From: Odiellus spinosus
Lineage: Eukaryota; Arthropoda; Arachnida; Opiliones; Phalangiidae
Reading direction: 5' to 3'
DNA length: 64,000 nt
Assembly (NCBI GenBank): GCA_963920705.1
Contig: OY987236.1
Span: 6,062,190 to 6,126,189, forward strand
Under the pieces are notes generated by a model. It ran no database searches. It was given only the letters and a program-made list of their open reading frames with translations, and was not told the origin of the DNA. Made by a program: the position numbers and the translations under genes. Position 1 is the first letter of the stretch, and every line of letters starts with the position of its first letter. Shown one piece after another: positions 48,845 through 60,684 of the stretch.

Positions 48845-51800
48845 ATATAATTTAGTTCACGAAAGAAATCTTAAACTATGTTAGTCATCGAAAAAAAAAC
48901 ATAAATAAATATTCAAACTCGAGATATACATAGCGCGCGAATTATCAAAACGAACTGATTGGAGTTTAATCGATAGGATTTTAATTGTAATCGTCATCTC
49001 AGGAGTTCTCTATCCATTCAGGAAATGATGTCTTATTTAATTCAAATCGTTTTAATATTTAGGCCGAAAAGCGCGCTTTATTATTATTTTTTTAATTCAC
49101 TCGAGGCGTGTTTGCCTTGTTAGGGCACCTGTAATTGGTACTATAGAATGCAGCCTAAGCTGGTATGGGTTCTAGGTGAACCTGTATTGGTTTTGCTTAT
49201 ATAAATTCACTCTTGGCTTGGAGTCTTCCATTCCATTCCAACTTCTTCCGTGGTCAGAGTTGTCTGAGGTTCTTTTCCATCTTCCCAAAAGAGAAGGTTG
49301 GATGAAAAGAATGTTTATTTTTTTTTTTTTTTTCCTTTTTCCGCTCTTCCATCAGCGTCCAGGATCCATCCACACTTCTACCACTCTCACTCTCTCCCTA
49401 TCCCACTCTTTCTCTCCTCAATATGGAATGTTCAGGTAAACCTGGCCTGATCGTTAACCACGCTCCCACACTCCTCCCCCTTTATCGCTTATTTATCGCC
49501 CATTCTTCTCTTAGAACCAACGCACGCAGTTGATCTCAACTCGAAACAACACTGATACATAACAATTTTTACCTTGTATTACGAATTTGATCCCTGGTCA
49601 TATGATAGGATGGTTAGATTCAACAACCATAAATATATTAATTAAACATTAGTTCTAGACTAGAACTGAATTTCATGTCGTCTGCTTAGCGCCGGGATTC
49701 CAAGCGACGTATTTATGTAAGGGAATCTTGAATCTGATGTAGCCGCCTTGGCCGATATGTGGTCGGTGACTGCACTTAGTATTTCATAATGATGAAAATG
49801 GGCTTAATAGCGTACTGACATTTAGTTATTTACCTTATTACGTCACTAATTGGTTAAAACTCGCCAACAACATCGGCCGTAGACTATCTAAATGGACTCT
49901 CTCTCTACACCAATAATTAGCTAGCTTATGTTAGAAAATTTCCGAATCGGATGTTTAAATCACTTGAGATGAGCTAAAAATTTTATTTTTGACCTGACTA
50001 AAAAAAATTAAAACCTTTTCGCAAGTCTTTAGTGTGAACACGATGAACTCCTGATAAACCAAATCTTCAAATAATTATTTTTCTGAACATACCTTCAAAC
50101 TGCTGGTATATATGCTTGTTTTGTATATATAGGCCTAGAGTTTTGAAGATTCCCCTATACAGTATAGAAACGAGCGTCAGAACGCGCGAAAATTTGGCGC
50201 CAAAGAAGCGAGCTATCCTCCCCGAGGGTGCTACAACGCCATTACTGAAATAATCCCACCGTATCCTGTATATAGTATATGTAGATGATGGGGCACTGCA
50301 TATAAAAACTATAACGCTCTAGTTTTCACTCTTTTTTCGTCATAAGTCGATCATGACTCTTTAAGTACCTATCCTTAACATTCCAAACGATTATGGAAAA
50401 TACATAAAATGGATTGTTCTCCATGGTGATGGACTTCATAGACTACGTCACCCACCTTGTACATAATTTTTACGTATCCAAATACGTCTTAGATTATAAA
50501 CTATAATTATTTTATGGATGACCTCTTCCTATAAGCGTTGACGTCACAATGAGTTTTTCTTTCCACCAGAAAGTAGATACTTATAGGGAGTCATTATAAG
50601 CTTGTTTATCTCATCCTTGCATATGGTCTTAATGATGTCTTAAAGGGATAAAGAAACGTGATTTTTCTTTCGTTTACTTATCGTTAAAATTAGGCCTTAT
50701 TCATTCAATAAAACAAATATTGACCTCAAAATTTAAAAAAATCCGAAATGGTTAAGAATGTTTTTAAAATCTTTTCCTGTCATTTTTAATTTTTACCAGC
50801 AATAAGTTTATAAATTAAAATTAATTTCTAGCTTGCAAGTAGAGAATAAAGCCCCGTTTTCAATCCTCTTATACAAGCTTTTATTTTCGTTTTTTCCTCC
50901 TTTATTTTATCAAAGCCAGTGCACGCTCGATAGGTGGCTGGATCAGTCAGCGATTTTTTGCAGACGCGTCTCTTCCGTTACCGTGGCAACTCGACGTAGA
51001 TGTTACTACGTCGGGTTAAACTTGACAAGGTAACTCTCGTCTGCAAAATATTTGGTTAATCGCGCTTCTAAAGTGCAAAATTGACGAACTAAATTTTCCC
51101 CTTTGTAATTTTGTTTTCCGCGTGCACTTATTTTGAAAAAAAATTTAGGATCAAATGCATTTAGATTAACGTGTGTTAAACGAAAAGCTTGCTTTAAACT
51201 CCACCTTTGTATTGTCTTAGCCAAAAAAGTTTTGATTGAAAATGCGCCACACTTCATTCTCCGTTTAAATTGTACTGGCCGTATATATATTCTTATATGC
51301 CTAAATCACATTACAGCGACAGTGTTCCTATACATATAATCGACTTTGATCAAGAATAGTTTTCCAATGTAGTACTTCACGTAAGATTTAACATTGTATC
51401 TCATCCGCCGTAGGTTCTCCCGTATTGCTAACTCCCTTTGAAGAAAAATAAACCGTCAGTAACGCGTTATACCCTTAAGTTCAATCGCTGATGTCAAACT
51501 AGTTAAAGCTTAGGGCGAATTAACACTTAATGATAAACTCGATTGGTTGCAAAAATAGTCTCGCAAACTGAACGGCCGACGAACAGTCACTTGAGTCGCG
51601 GCCGCGGGACTGCCATCAGTGTTATTTCTGGTCTCTAAGTGGATTTCGACGTAAATTAGATGAGACCAGTAAAAATAGACTCTTTCACTCTAGCCTTACT
51701 ACAAGCTGTTTTTTCCTTGGGTTTCTTACGTAACTAACGCCAGAAGTATATTTAAAACTCTCCGCTTCTCGGTGTAAGTTCCAAACTCATGAGTATCATT

Positions 51801-51985
51801 AGATAAAAACAGAAATGAATAGGAGAAAGCAAATATCATAAGCCTTTTTGGGTATTCCTCACTTTTCGGTATTTTTCCCAATCCAAACAAATTTTTCCAA
51901 TCTTGGCAGGAAACCGCGGATGAAAACACGAAATAGCGCGAGGTTTCGAAGGGAGATGTAAGAATAGGTGAGACCGCTTATATCC
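48845..51985. other. Long intergenic stretch
   Basis: Short frames (49176-49439, 50833-51033, 51133-51339 on +; 51006-51257 and 51726-51929 on -) are unsupported. 49200-49560 is pyrimidine-rich. No tRNA or rRNA is recognised. Confidence 0.3.
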
Positions 51986-51989
51986 ATTT

Positions 51990-52110
51990 CAGACGAGGCT
52001 TAACTAGCCGGTTTAATCCGATTCAATCGTAGTTTAATCACAATTAACTGAGAAGGTTATTTAAACCTCGGTTAAATCTGATTAAACCACGGCTAATTTT
52101 TCCTCGTCTG
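51990..52110. mobile_element. Short foldback element, copy 2
   Basis: Inverted ends CAGACGAGG and CCTCGTCTG, then TTAACTAGCC with GGCTAATTTT. No clear target duplication. Confidence 0.65.
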
Positions 52111-52114
52111 AAGA

Positions 52115-52695
52115 GCATATAACCGCGCGATTTCGTGTAGGTTTTCATACGCGGTTTCCCGCCAATTTTAGTTAAGTTCAAAATTATGAGATGCGAGCTT
52201 TGTTTTTCTAGATGCGCATTCTTGTTTTTAAGATTCAAGGGACATCATCCACTAAAATTTAGCTTAGCTACTTTCGCTTATTTACTTCTGGTACTAATGT
52301 CTATACTTGCCAAATATTTCTCCGTTGCGTGCAAGATGACGCGTTCTTCATTAATTTTAGCTCTCCTAATGAAAAACTCTCTACTTCTAATGTTTTTTGC
52401 CCCTTTTTAGCAAATACTACTAGTACTCTGTTAGTCCAGGATCTCATTAGTGAATTATTTTGTTAACGACGAGACTTTGATAACATTTCACGTTTTCATC
52501 ATTAACAAAATATGGAATTAGGAACATCCTTTCCAAAGCGTGGTTTTAATATACTTCTGCTATAAGGGGTATTCTTTTATGTAACAAATACCCAACCATT
52601 TGATTTTTTTATGCAAATTTCGGATATAACCCCTCTTTTCCAGTCCATTCTCGACTGTTTTTACATCCCAAAAACGGAACTATATTAACGTTTTA
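52115..52695. other. Intergenic stretch
   Basis: A 74-codon hydrophobic frame (52186-52410, +) has no recognised family. Nothing else is seen. Confidence 0.3.
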
Positions 52696-53317
52696 GTATC
52701 TTATATATAAAAACCACGACGTTCGTTCGTCGTTCGTTCGTTGGTTGGTTGGTTGGTTTTTTCGCGGGGGAATTTATTCCGAGCCGTTCCGGCCCCCCAC
52801 GAGTTCGCTAATTTTATTGCTCTTGAAGAAACACGCCGTCTACGGAACAAAATTTAATCTGGGTTCGTAGTTCGTTTTAAATTAAAATTAGAATTAATTG
52901 AAAAATTAAATCTTCGATTTGGTATCGTTACAAACGTTTCAGTGTTTCGTTAATTTTCTTCCTGTTAGGCCTCCGCTCAGTTTAAATTATAAAATTTAAT
53001 CGGGGTTCGTACCGCTTTTTACTCTTTTTAAATTAAAATTAAAGTTAAAAATTCCAGTTCGATAAAGGCTTCCGTTCGTTAACACGATAATCTGTCGTTT
53101 CAGGAGGATCCCGTTGCGGGATGCCTCGCCTTAACGCCGGCCTCCCATTGGTTGATAATGATTTGTATAGTGTAGGGTCTTTTTTTTTTTTTTTTTTTCC
53201 CACGGAGGATTGTTAGACGCGGAGTAGTAGTCTTATATATTAAAACCCGGCTTAGCATTACAGGGAGCATTTAAAAATGGAGTGGTAATAAATTTTAAAC
53301 GGAACCTTTTAAACTAA

Positions 53318-53935
53318 CGGAAAAAGATGAACATCAAGATGGCCGCCTGCAAAAAGATGAGAGTTAGATGGACGCCTGAAAAAAGATGAAAAGCAAGATG
53401 GCCGCCTGAAAAAAAAGATGAAAATTAGGTGTGTTCCCATTTCACCCAAATATTTCGCCCAAAATTATCTATTCCCATTTCGCCCAATTGTTAGGTTAGG
53501 TAGGGTTAGGTTAGATTATTTGAGATTGGGCGAAATGGGAATTGGGTCAAATGTTTTGGGCGAAATGGGGGTAAACCAAAAATTAAGATGGAAGCATGAA
53601 AAAAGATGAAAAGCAAGATGGCCGCCTTAAAAAAGATGAAAATTAAGATGGAAGCATGAAAAAAGATGAAAAGCAAGATGGCCGCCTTAAAAAAGATGAA
53701 AAGCAAGATGGCCGCCTTAAAAAAGATGAAAAGTAAGATGGCCGCATGAAAAAAGATGAAAAGTAAGATGGCCGCATGAAAAAAGATGAAAAGTAAGATG
53801 GCCGCATGAAAAAAGATGAAAAGTAAGATGGCCGCATGAAAAAAAAAGATGAAAAGTAAGATGGCCGCATGAAAAGCAAGATGGCCGCCGAAAAAAAGGT
53901 GGAAAGGAAGAGGACCGCCCTTAAAAAGATGAAAA
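53318..53935. repeat. ~30-bp minisatellite inside the Helitron
   Basis: Units of type aaaaagatgaaaagcaagatggccgcctg repeated with variation, interrupted by a palindromic insertion at about 53432-53572. Confidence 0.9.
53432..53572. mobile_element. Foldback insertion with TTAGG units in the minisatellite
   Basis: TTCCCATTTC and TTTCGCCCAAAA on the left pair with TTTTGGGCGAAATGGG on the right; the arms repeat inward. The centre (53491-53514) reads ttaggttaggtagggttagg then ttag. Confidence 0.7.
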
Positions 53936-54164
53936 TAAAAATTAGAATTAAGTGAAAAATTAAATCTTCTTAAAATTAGAATTAAGTGAAAAATTAAATC
54001 TTCGATTTGGTATCGTTACATGCTGTTACTAATTATAACACTGTTCAATCCTTTTCACCTCTTTTCATATGGCAGGCGCGTGGAAACTCAGATTTTAATA
54101 CAATTTCATTACGCCCGAAGCAACTGGATGAAACCCGCCCGTAGGGCGGGCTTTCAGCTAGTAA

Positions 54165-54520
54165 ACTATAAAGGAGCGGAGACATTCAAGTTGAATAGTC
54201 GATATTATTTTTACTAAAATGTGTTTCTAATTGATCTGGATTTTAAAAATATTCGTAGAAAAGATAAATATTCAAATTCACCAGTTTTAAAATTTGGATC
54301 GAAGATATTTCAGTGAGAATACATTATTAGCCAGCCTTTGAAACCAAAAGGAGTGATTTTAGAAATATAGCGGCGCTTTAGCTTGGTTCAAAGATCATTT
54401 CTAATAGTAAATTCCACTGGATCCGTCTTAAAGTGCTTCTGAATCTCTCTGAAAACCCAATTTCTCTTGCTCCCAGTCGCTAAAGAGCTTTAAGTAGTTG
54501 AACAAAGATATTTTAAGTTG
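54165..54520. other. Short intergenic spacer
   Basis: Nothing recognised between the Helitron and the next MITE. Confidence 0.35.
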
Positions 54521-54527
54521 ATAAAAT

Positions 54528-54864
54528 CAGAAGCCGATGAAACCCTCCTTTGAAGTCTATTACTCCCGGGTCTTGTCTACCCCTCTCTGTATGGGTTATT
54601 CTCAAAAGGCGCGATTCGTACGCCTCCTAACGGTAGATGTTTTCGGAGCGGAAGCTCGTCGAGCGAATATCTCTAGCAGCCTTGGAGTTCGTCCAAAAAA
54701 CGTCGTCGTTTGTGGAGAGAGAGAATTTCCAATTTTCCGTAGACAGGGGGGATGAAGTAGGACCCCTTCTAACTCGTAAAATTGGGAATTTTACCCATAC
54801 AGAGAGGAGCGCTATATCGAACATTAGAGTAGTAGACTTCAAAGGAGGGTTTCATCGGCTTCTG
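54528..54864. mobile_element. MITE family B, copy 3
   Basis: 337 bp, ends CAGAAGCCGATGAAACCCTC and its inverse. Exact 7-bp duplication ATAAAAT at 54521-54527 and 54865-54871. Three overlapping frames inside (54537-54906 region) are not genes. Confidence 0.95.
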
Positions 54865-54874
54865 ATAAAATGTA

Positions 54875-56027
54875 GAGAAAAAGGTTTTCTACTGGTACAT
54901 TCTTAAACCCTTATTTATTGGCCAAACATAAAAAGATTTCAATGCTGAACCTAATATATAATTTCGAATTGACATTGAACCAATAATCTGCTAAACCATT
55001 TTAATCTGTGGTGAAATTCATGAAAAACAAAAAAACCTCTTGCCCTTGGTACCTTTTATTACGAAAGCCCTGAAGCTGTAGAGCAGAAATTCTTCCATCA
55101 ACCTCTACAGGCTAGGAATGTTTTCGATTCTACCTCTCTCGATTGGGGGCATCCTCGATTCAATCCTGAACCCAAAATTCATATCCCTGGGTCCCCGGGA
55201 AACTAATTGTAATAAATACCGAGGTTTTATGTCACCCGGGGTATTCAATTCGTACAATACTATACGCATTGTAAAGTTAACTATTATAACTAAATTTAAA
55301 CTGTAGTTTACCTTTATTTTTACTGAAGACTGTTTTGGGATGAAGTTAGGTGTTTATTCACGGTTATTGTTCTAAACTAGCTAAACAACGGCGTATTTAT
55401 ACACAATGTTGAATATCATAGGAGTGAAAGTAGATAATACTCGCTTCTCTCGAACAACTAAGCCTCTCTTCAGTCTTTAGCTATAGTCGTTCGCTCTTAA
55501 GCCTATTTTTGTGGACGCTATTATAACACTAGTTGCTCGAGTACTAAATACCAGTATCACTTGTCAGTGATAAGGAAGGCGGTGAAATCTTTGCACTCTA
55601 CGTATTTCCCACTGCAAAATGACGTTGGGCTTTTTTATATAAGGTTTCCCATCGATCTTCAATATGGGGAGATATTTTTTTCTCTGGATTCTCTTTTAGC
55701 ATCGTTCTTTTCTTTTAGCGGTGCTCTTGAGCTTCTCTCTAGGGATCGAGATGAGAAGAGGTTGGAGAGGGTGAGAGAGTTAGGATGGAGAATGGGTGTA
55801 GGAGGGGCCCGTGCCCCCTTGAGGGCCCCAAGGAGGAAAAATGGTGGGGGGCAAATTGGGGCGTTCTAGGGATGTTCTACTCACCAAATTTTCTGGACAG
55901 TTATCTCCAATGGTCTTTTAACGACCTCCCGTAGTTTTAGGACTTTTTTTTCTTCACGAAAACTCCTTAATTACTGTATAGGGCAACTTTAATGGGGATT
56001 GTCTTCAAGAGATATGAATTTAGGCCC

Positions 56028-56061
<34 letters not shown>

Positions 56062-56385
56062 TTTTAGTTTTTTTCTTCTTGGATCTTGAAAGACCTAATA
56101 GTCTCGTTTTAAAGGGATTCTAAAGTGAAAAAAAATGTATTATTATATATCGCGTTAATTAATACCGAAATTTAATCAAATATTAACTTTTTTCTCGCCA
56201 ATTAAACTGAATTTAATGAGGGAGATATTCTGTTTGGTAACTTGTGTCTGGATAAGAACGTTTCGACACTCGGTGTGTAGTTTTTTAATTATAAAACAAA
56301 TCTAGTTTTCAGTCTATGCACCCATAATATAATATGTAGTAAAACGCTTGTATCCCTCCGGGCTTCTTTCTATAAGTTAAATACT
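54875..56385. other. Intergenic, GC-richer around 55.4-55.9 kb
   Basis: A 102-codon frame (55561-55869, +) is Arg/Gly-rich at its end and unrecognised. A T-tract of about 30 lies at 56031-56058. Confidence 0.3.
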
Positions 56386-56389
56386 TTAA

Positions 56390-57195
56390 ATAAATACCTT
56401 AAATTCCTAAATAAATGCATTAAAATACATTAAATGCATTAAAATACATTAAATGCATTAAAATACATTAAATGCATTAAAATACATTAAATTCCTTAAA
56501 ATACCTTTAATCCCTAAGTAAATTCCTTGAAATAGCTTTAATTCCTAAATAAATGCCTTAAAATACCTTAAATTCCTAAATAAATGCCTTAAAATACCTT
56601 AAATTCATAAATAAATGCCTTAAAATACATTAAATTCATAAATAAATGCCTTAAAATACCTTAAATTCATAAATAAATGCCTTACAATACCTTAAATTCA
56701 TAAATGCCTTAAAATACCTTAAATTCACAAATAAATGCCTTAAAATACCTTAAATTCACAAATAAATGCCTTAAAATACCATAAAATCCTAAATAAATGC
56801 CTTAAAATACCATAAAATCCTAAATAAATGCCTTAAAATACCTTAAATTATTAAATAAATGCCTTAAAATACCTTAAATTCATAAATGCCTTAAAATACC
56901 TTAAATTATTAAATAAATGCCTTAAAATACCTTAAATTATTAAATAAATGCCTTAAAAACCTTTAATGCCTAAATAAATGCCTTAAAAACCTTTAATGCC
57001 TAAATAAATGCCTTAAAAACCTTTAATGCCTAAATAAATGCCTTATAATACCTTTAATTCATAAATAAATACCTATAAATACAATCATTAAAACCAATAC
57101 CTATAAATCAAATAATTAAAACCAATAAATGCTTTAAAATCAAATCATTAAAACCAATAAATAAAATAAAACCAAAGACATCTGTAAATAAATAC
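56390..57195. repeat. ~31-bp AT-rich tandem array, about 25 units
   Basis: Units such as ccttaaattcctaaataaat plus gccttaaaata, with shorter variants (acattaaatgcattaaaat) at the left edge and diverged units at the right edge. Confidence 0.93.
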
Positions 57196-57199
57196 CTGT

Positions 57200-58015
57200 A
57201 ACTTAAATCCTAGGTTTGAAATAAGTTTTGATAGATTTAGTTCAGGTTTTTTTTTATGATTTTTCTTTAATTCATAACAATTTTCACATTTTTTTTATTA
57301 ATAAGGGTTTGATTTTAGTGAAAACAACTGGGTTTTTTGCGTCGGGGGAATTAAAATTTATTCCCCCTATTAAAAATTATTTCTCGTTTTTTTTTTTCAC
57401 ATTTAAATACGTTTGAATGTTTTGGAATAATTTAATTACATTTATCTTTAAGTACTTTTAACACGTCAATCGGCCCCCTCCGAGTTTAATATTAAATTCA
57501 AATTTAAGTAAATTTTAATGATTCGTGATGATAATATTTTTTCTCCCTGCATGCTTTTCTTTTTATAAAATATTTTGTACACTATTTTGCATATCGTGAA
57601 TTTCATTTCTTTGCCCTTTCGTGATTCGTGTGACGAATCACGTGACAGTAATTTTATCATTCTTTCGAAAGAAGCAAAAGTAAAAAGATTAAATTACTTA
57701 TTTTTGGCCTTTTTAGAAAACCCAATTTTTCTTTTATTGCTTAATTTATTTTTAAAGCGATTTATCCCGTTATATAATAGGCCCAAGTTTTAGGGTTCAT
57801 TTATTTTAAAGACACAGTGAAACTAAAAAAATTGTTCCATGGTTTCAGATTTCAATAAATTTATACTTCATTATAATCGTTAAGCCTAATATAATGGCTT
57901 AAAATTTAATATATTACTAAGCTTAACATTTATTATTGGCATTGTTAACCATAACCCTAACATAAAGGCTTATAATAATTCCAGTATTTAGTGACTTTAA
58001 AGCAATTTCAGATTC
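57200..58015. other. AT-rich intergenic stretch
   Basis: Frames at 57228-57416, 57466-57660 and 57575-57793 are low-complexity. A short palindrome, GTGATTCGTGTGACGAATCAC, is at about 57620. Confidence 0.35.
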
Positions 58016-58020
58016 TCAAA

Positions 58021-58353
58021 CAGGTCAGGGAAAACAGGGAAAAGTCGGGGAATTTGAAAATGAAACAATAAAGTCAGGAAAGTCAGGGAATTTAAAGATC
58101 TTTCAAGATGCCAGGAAATTACAATCATTATCTGCAGAAAAGATTTGAAGCTGACCGTGTCAGTTGTATAGATTAGAACAAAGATATGCGTGCAAAAGGT
58201 TTGGCAAACGCAATTGCAAAATAATATTAAAAAATAAAAGGTTAAAAATTGGGTAGTATTAGCTAAAACGGTCAGGGAAAATTGTTCGAAAAGGTCAGGG
58301 AAAAAGCTTGAAAAGTCAGGGAATTTGAATATGAAAAAATTGTGGCAACCCTG
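58021..58353. mobile_element. CAGGG-type MITE family A, copy 5
   Basis: Right end TGTGGCAACCCTG. The left end is shortened to CAGGTCAGGG. TCAAA flanks both sides (58016-58020; 58354-58358). Confidence 0.85.
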
Positions 58354-58359
58354 TCAAAG

Positions 58360-58664
58360 ATTAAAATAATTGCTAAGCCTAAATTTAAAGACCAAAAATA
58401 TTATTTTTAATTTCACTGCGTTTTGAACACGTAAGGTTTGGGTTAAATTTAGTATTCGAGTTCGTATGACCTGTACTAAAGCATCCAGATATATTTATTA
58501 TTCACTTATCAATATGAATTTTTGGAAAACTTGAGTGGCAATTTTTCACATCAAATATGGTATTTTCTTATCAAATATTTATGTCTGGGCTTTGAATTAT
58601 TAAACATTAAGATCATTTCAGTTTTTATTTTTTTATGTTCCGAAATATAAATATAGGATTTTGG

Positions 58665-58700
<36 letters not shown>

Positions 58701-59080
58701 CGTGGTGTTATTATTATACTTTTGTTATTCCATTTCGTGAGAATATTAGATTTTAGGTAATTTTACAATTAACATAAATTTAAGTCTATTTTTAAATATA
58801 GCGTTTATTATACTCAGTTATATCCTTTGAATGAATCTAAATTATGTTTTATAAATCAAATTTAGGTTTAAACGGGATAATGAATACGAGTAACGTCCTC
58901 TCCATTTTTATACTTATTAAAACCTGAATTTAATTAGAATAATCGCGTTTAGTCAAAGGGTGTGGGAAAAATTTAGTCAGTTTTAGTAACATTATATATT
59001 TTACGCATAATAAAAATAATATCTTACTCATTTAACGTTTTTTAACTATCCAATAAAAATATTTTTTATTTTATTAAATT
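58360..59080. other. AT-rich intergenic with a T-tract
   Basis: A run of about 32 T lies at 58669-58700. Nothing else is recognised. Confidence 0.4.
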
Positions 59081-59136
59081 ATAATTTTATTTTTTATTAT
59101 TACTATTAAAATAAATATAAATAATTTAATTTTTTT

Positions 59137-59211
59137 CCTGCACTTCAATGAGCTTTACAGAATCTTTTTGTACCTCTGTAAACAATTCTGTAAAGCTAGT
59201 TGAAGTGCAGG
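59137..59211. other. Long-stem hairpin, 75 nt
   Basis: CCTGCACTTCAATGAGCTTT plus ACAGAAT pairs with the inverse arm 59185-59211 with only a 2-base mismatch; the loop is about 21 nt. The AT-rich flanks (to about 59085 and 59275) are also loosely inverted. It may be a small foldback transposon or a microRNA-type precursor. Confidence 0.7.
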
Positions 59212-59308
59212 AAATAAAATTGAATTGAATTATTATTTATTATATTATTTTTATTATTACTAGTAATTAATAAGACTTATACTTTATGGTTTAACCCCAA
59301 AAATAATA

Positions 59309-59614
59309 CAGGGTTCATACAAACTTGGAAAAACCTGGAAATTTCAGGGAAATCAGGAAAATTTGGGGCTTGGGCATATTTGTTTTAAATGGGTTGTTTC
59401 GTCAAATATTCTAAAAACAACTCCATGGTGTTCCAATATTATTACTCCATTTTATTGACAGAAGTGGATAATAATTAAAAAAATATATTACGAAGAATGA
59501 ACCCGCGAGGCGAGAAGCAATAAAAATTAAAAGTTTGGTCTTGGACCTGGAAATTTCAGGGAAACATTTATGGAAAACCTGGAAATTTCAGGGAAATCGG
59601 TTTCGCAAACCCTG
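59309..59614. mobile_element. CAGGGTT-type MITE, 306 bp
   Basis: Ends CAGGGTTCATACAAACTTGG and GGTTTCGCAAACCCTG; body phrases aacctggaaatttcagggaa near both ends. TAATA flanks both sides (59304-59308; 59615-59619). Confidence 0.88.
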
Positions 59615-60005
59615 TAATAAAGTTTTGAGGTTAAACCATGAAGCATCATTCATTCTCATTAATTAATTTAAATATTTAAGTCAGCGTGGTTAATTAATTA
59701 AATATAAAAGAACATATTACTCGTCTTCATTATTCCTTCAACTGAAACTGTCGAGCTTTGATATTCTAATCTTTAATTTATTACAATTATTCCGATTTTG
59801 ATTTCAAATATTAAGAAAACTGTTATCCTTACATTAATCTCTGGTGTAACTTCCTCGCGTGTACTTTGAAGTTTAAATTTTATTTCATTTGATTCTCCCG
59901 AGACTAATTCTCTAATTATAAATTCACGCCGATAGTTTTAAGATTTCTCTCTTTGAAGTATATGCTAGAAGGGCTTTATAACGTATTTCTTCTCTATACT
60001 TCTAT

Positions 60006-60286
60006 CAAGGAGGATTAGACAAGGAGAGGAAATGTGGGGCTGCGTTGAGTTAGAGAGAGAAGAGCCAACCTCCCACTCGGGTGGAAAGGGGGGATAGGAA
60101 ATTCTCGAGGTAAACTGTTGTCACGTGGTCGCTAGCTAGCGCGTCTCATAAAGGATTCGTTTTACCCACGCGACAACATTTTACCACGAAACGTCTCTAC
60201 CCCCGTTCTCCCAGAGTGGGAGTTTAGGCCGACGCAGTAGGAACCGCGCCGTCCCCACATTTCTTCTCCTTGTCTAATCCTCCTTG
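60006..60286. mobile_element. MITE family D, copy 2
   Basis: 281 bp, inverse orientation to 18575-18865. Ends CAAGGAGGATTAGACAAGGA and its inverse. Exact 7-bp duplication CTTCTAT (59999-60005; 60287-60293). Confidence 0.95.
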
Positions 60287-60684
60287 CTTCTATTGGTCTA
60301 ATTTTGTAGCTTTATTTTGAGCATTTCACCATTATGTACCTACTTAAAATCGAGGTTTCCCCACAAGCCTTATAAATATACCAATAAGTTATATCAGATT
60401 CAAATCAAATACAATTATTTAGATTAATTAAAAAAAAAAAACTCAAAACTAAATTTAAACTTCTAAATTCAAGACTGATTACTTTACGGCATTGATTTCA
60501 AGTTTTAAAACACAATTTATACTACTTGGAAGATTTGTAGTTGTCCGGCACATCCTCCCAAAAGCTCTAACTACTAGTGTAATATTTAGTGAGGCTATCA
60601 TAATTTTTTCGAATTCCTATAGATTATATTTTTTTTGTTTTATCATGCTATTAAAACGCCATTTTCCAAATTTTATACCTCTGG

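Larger units (their letters stand above)
52699..54161 (+). mobile_element. Non-autonomous Helitron, about 1.46 kb
   Basis: Starts with TCTTATATATAAAAACCACG right after an A (52698). It ends CTAG followed by T (54162), and a GC hairpin, CCCGCCC-GTA-GGGCGGG (54134-54150), lies 7 bp before the CTAG. Start TC, 3' hairpin, CTRR end and insertion between A and T are the Helitron signature. There is no Rep/helicase gene. A second 5'-like end, TCTTATATATTAAAACCCGG, occurs at about 53232. The interior holds a minisatellite. The frames 53418-53609, 53506-53706 and 53643-53879 are repeat artefacts. Confidence 0.88.

Noticed and set aside
53506-53879. Ser/Phe/Pro-rich periodic frames on -
   Set aside because: Translation of the Helitron minisatellite.
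54537-54906. Three overlapping frames of 71-89 codons on both strands
   Set aside because: Contained in the family B MITE; other copies of the family break them.
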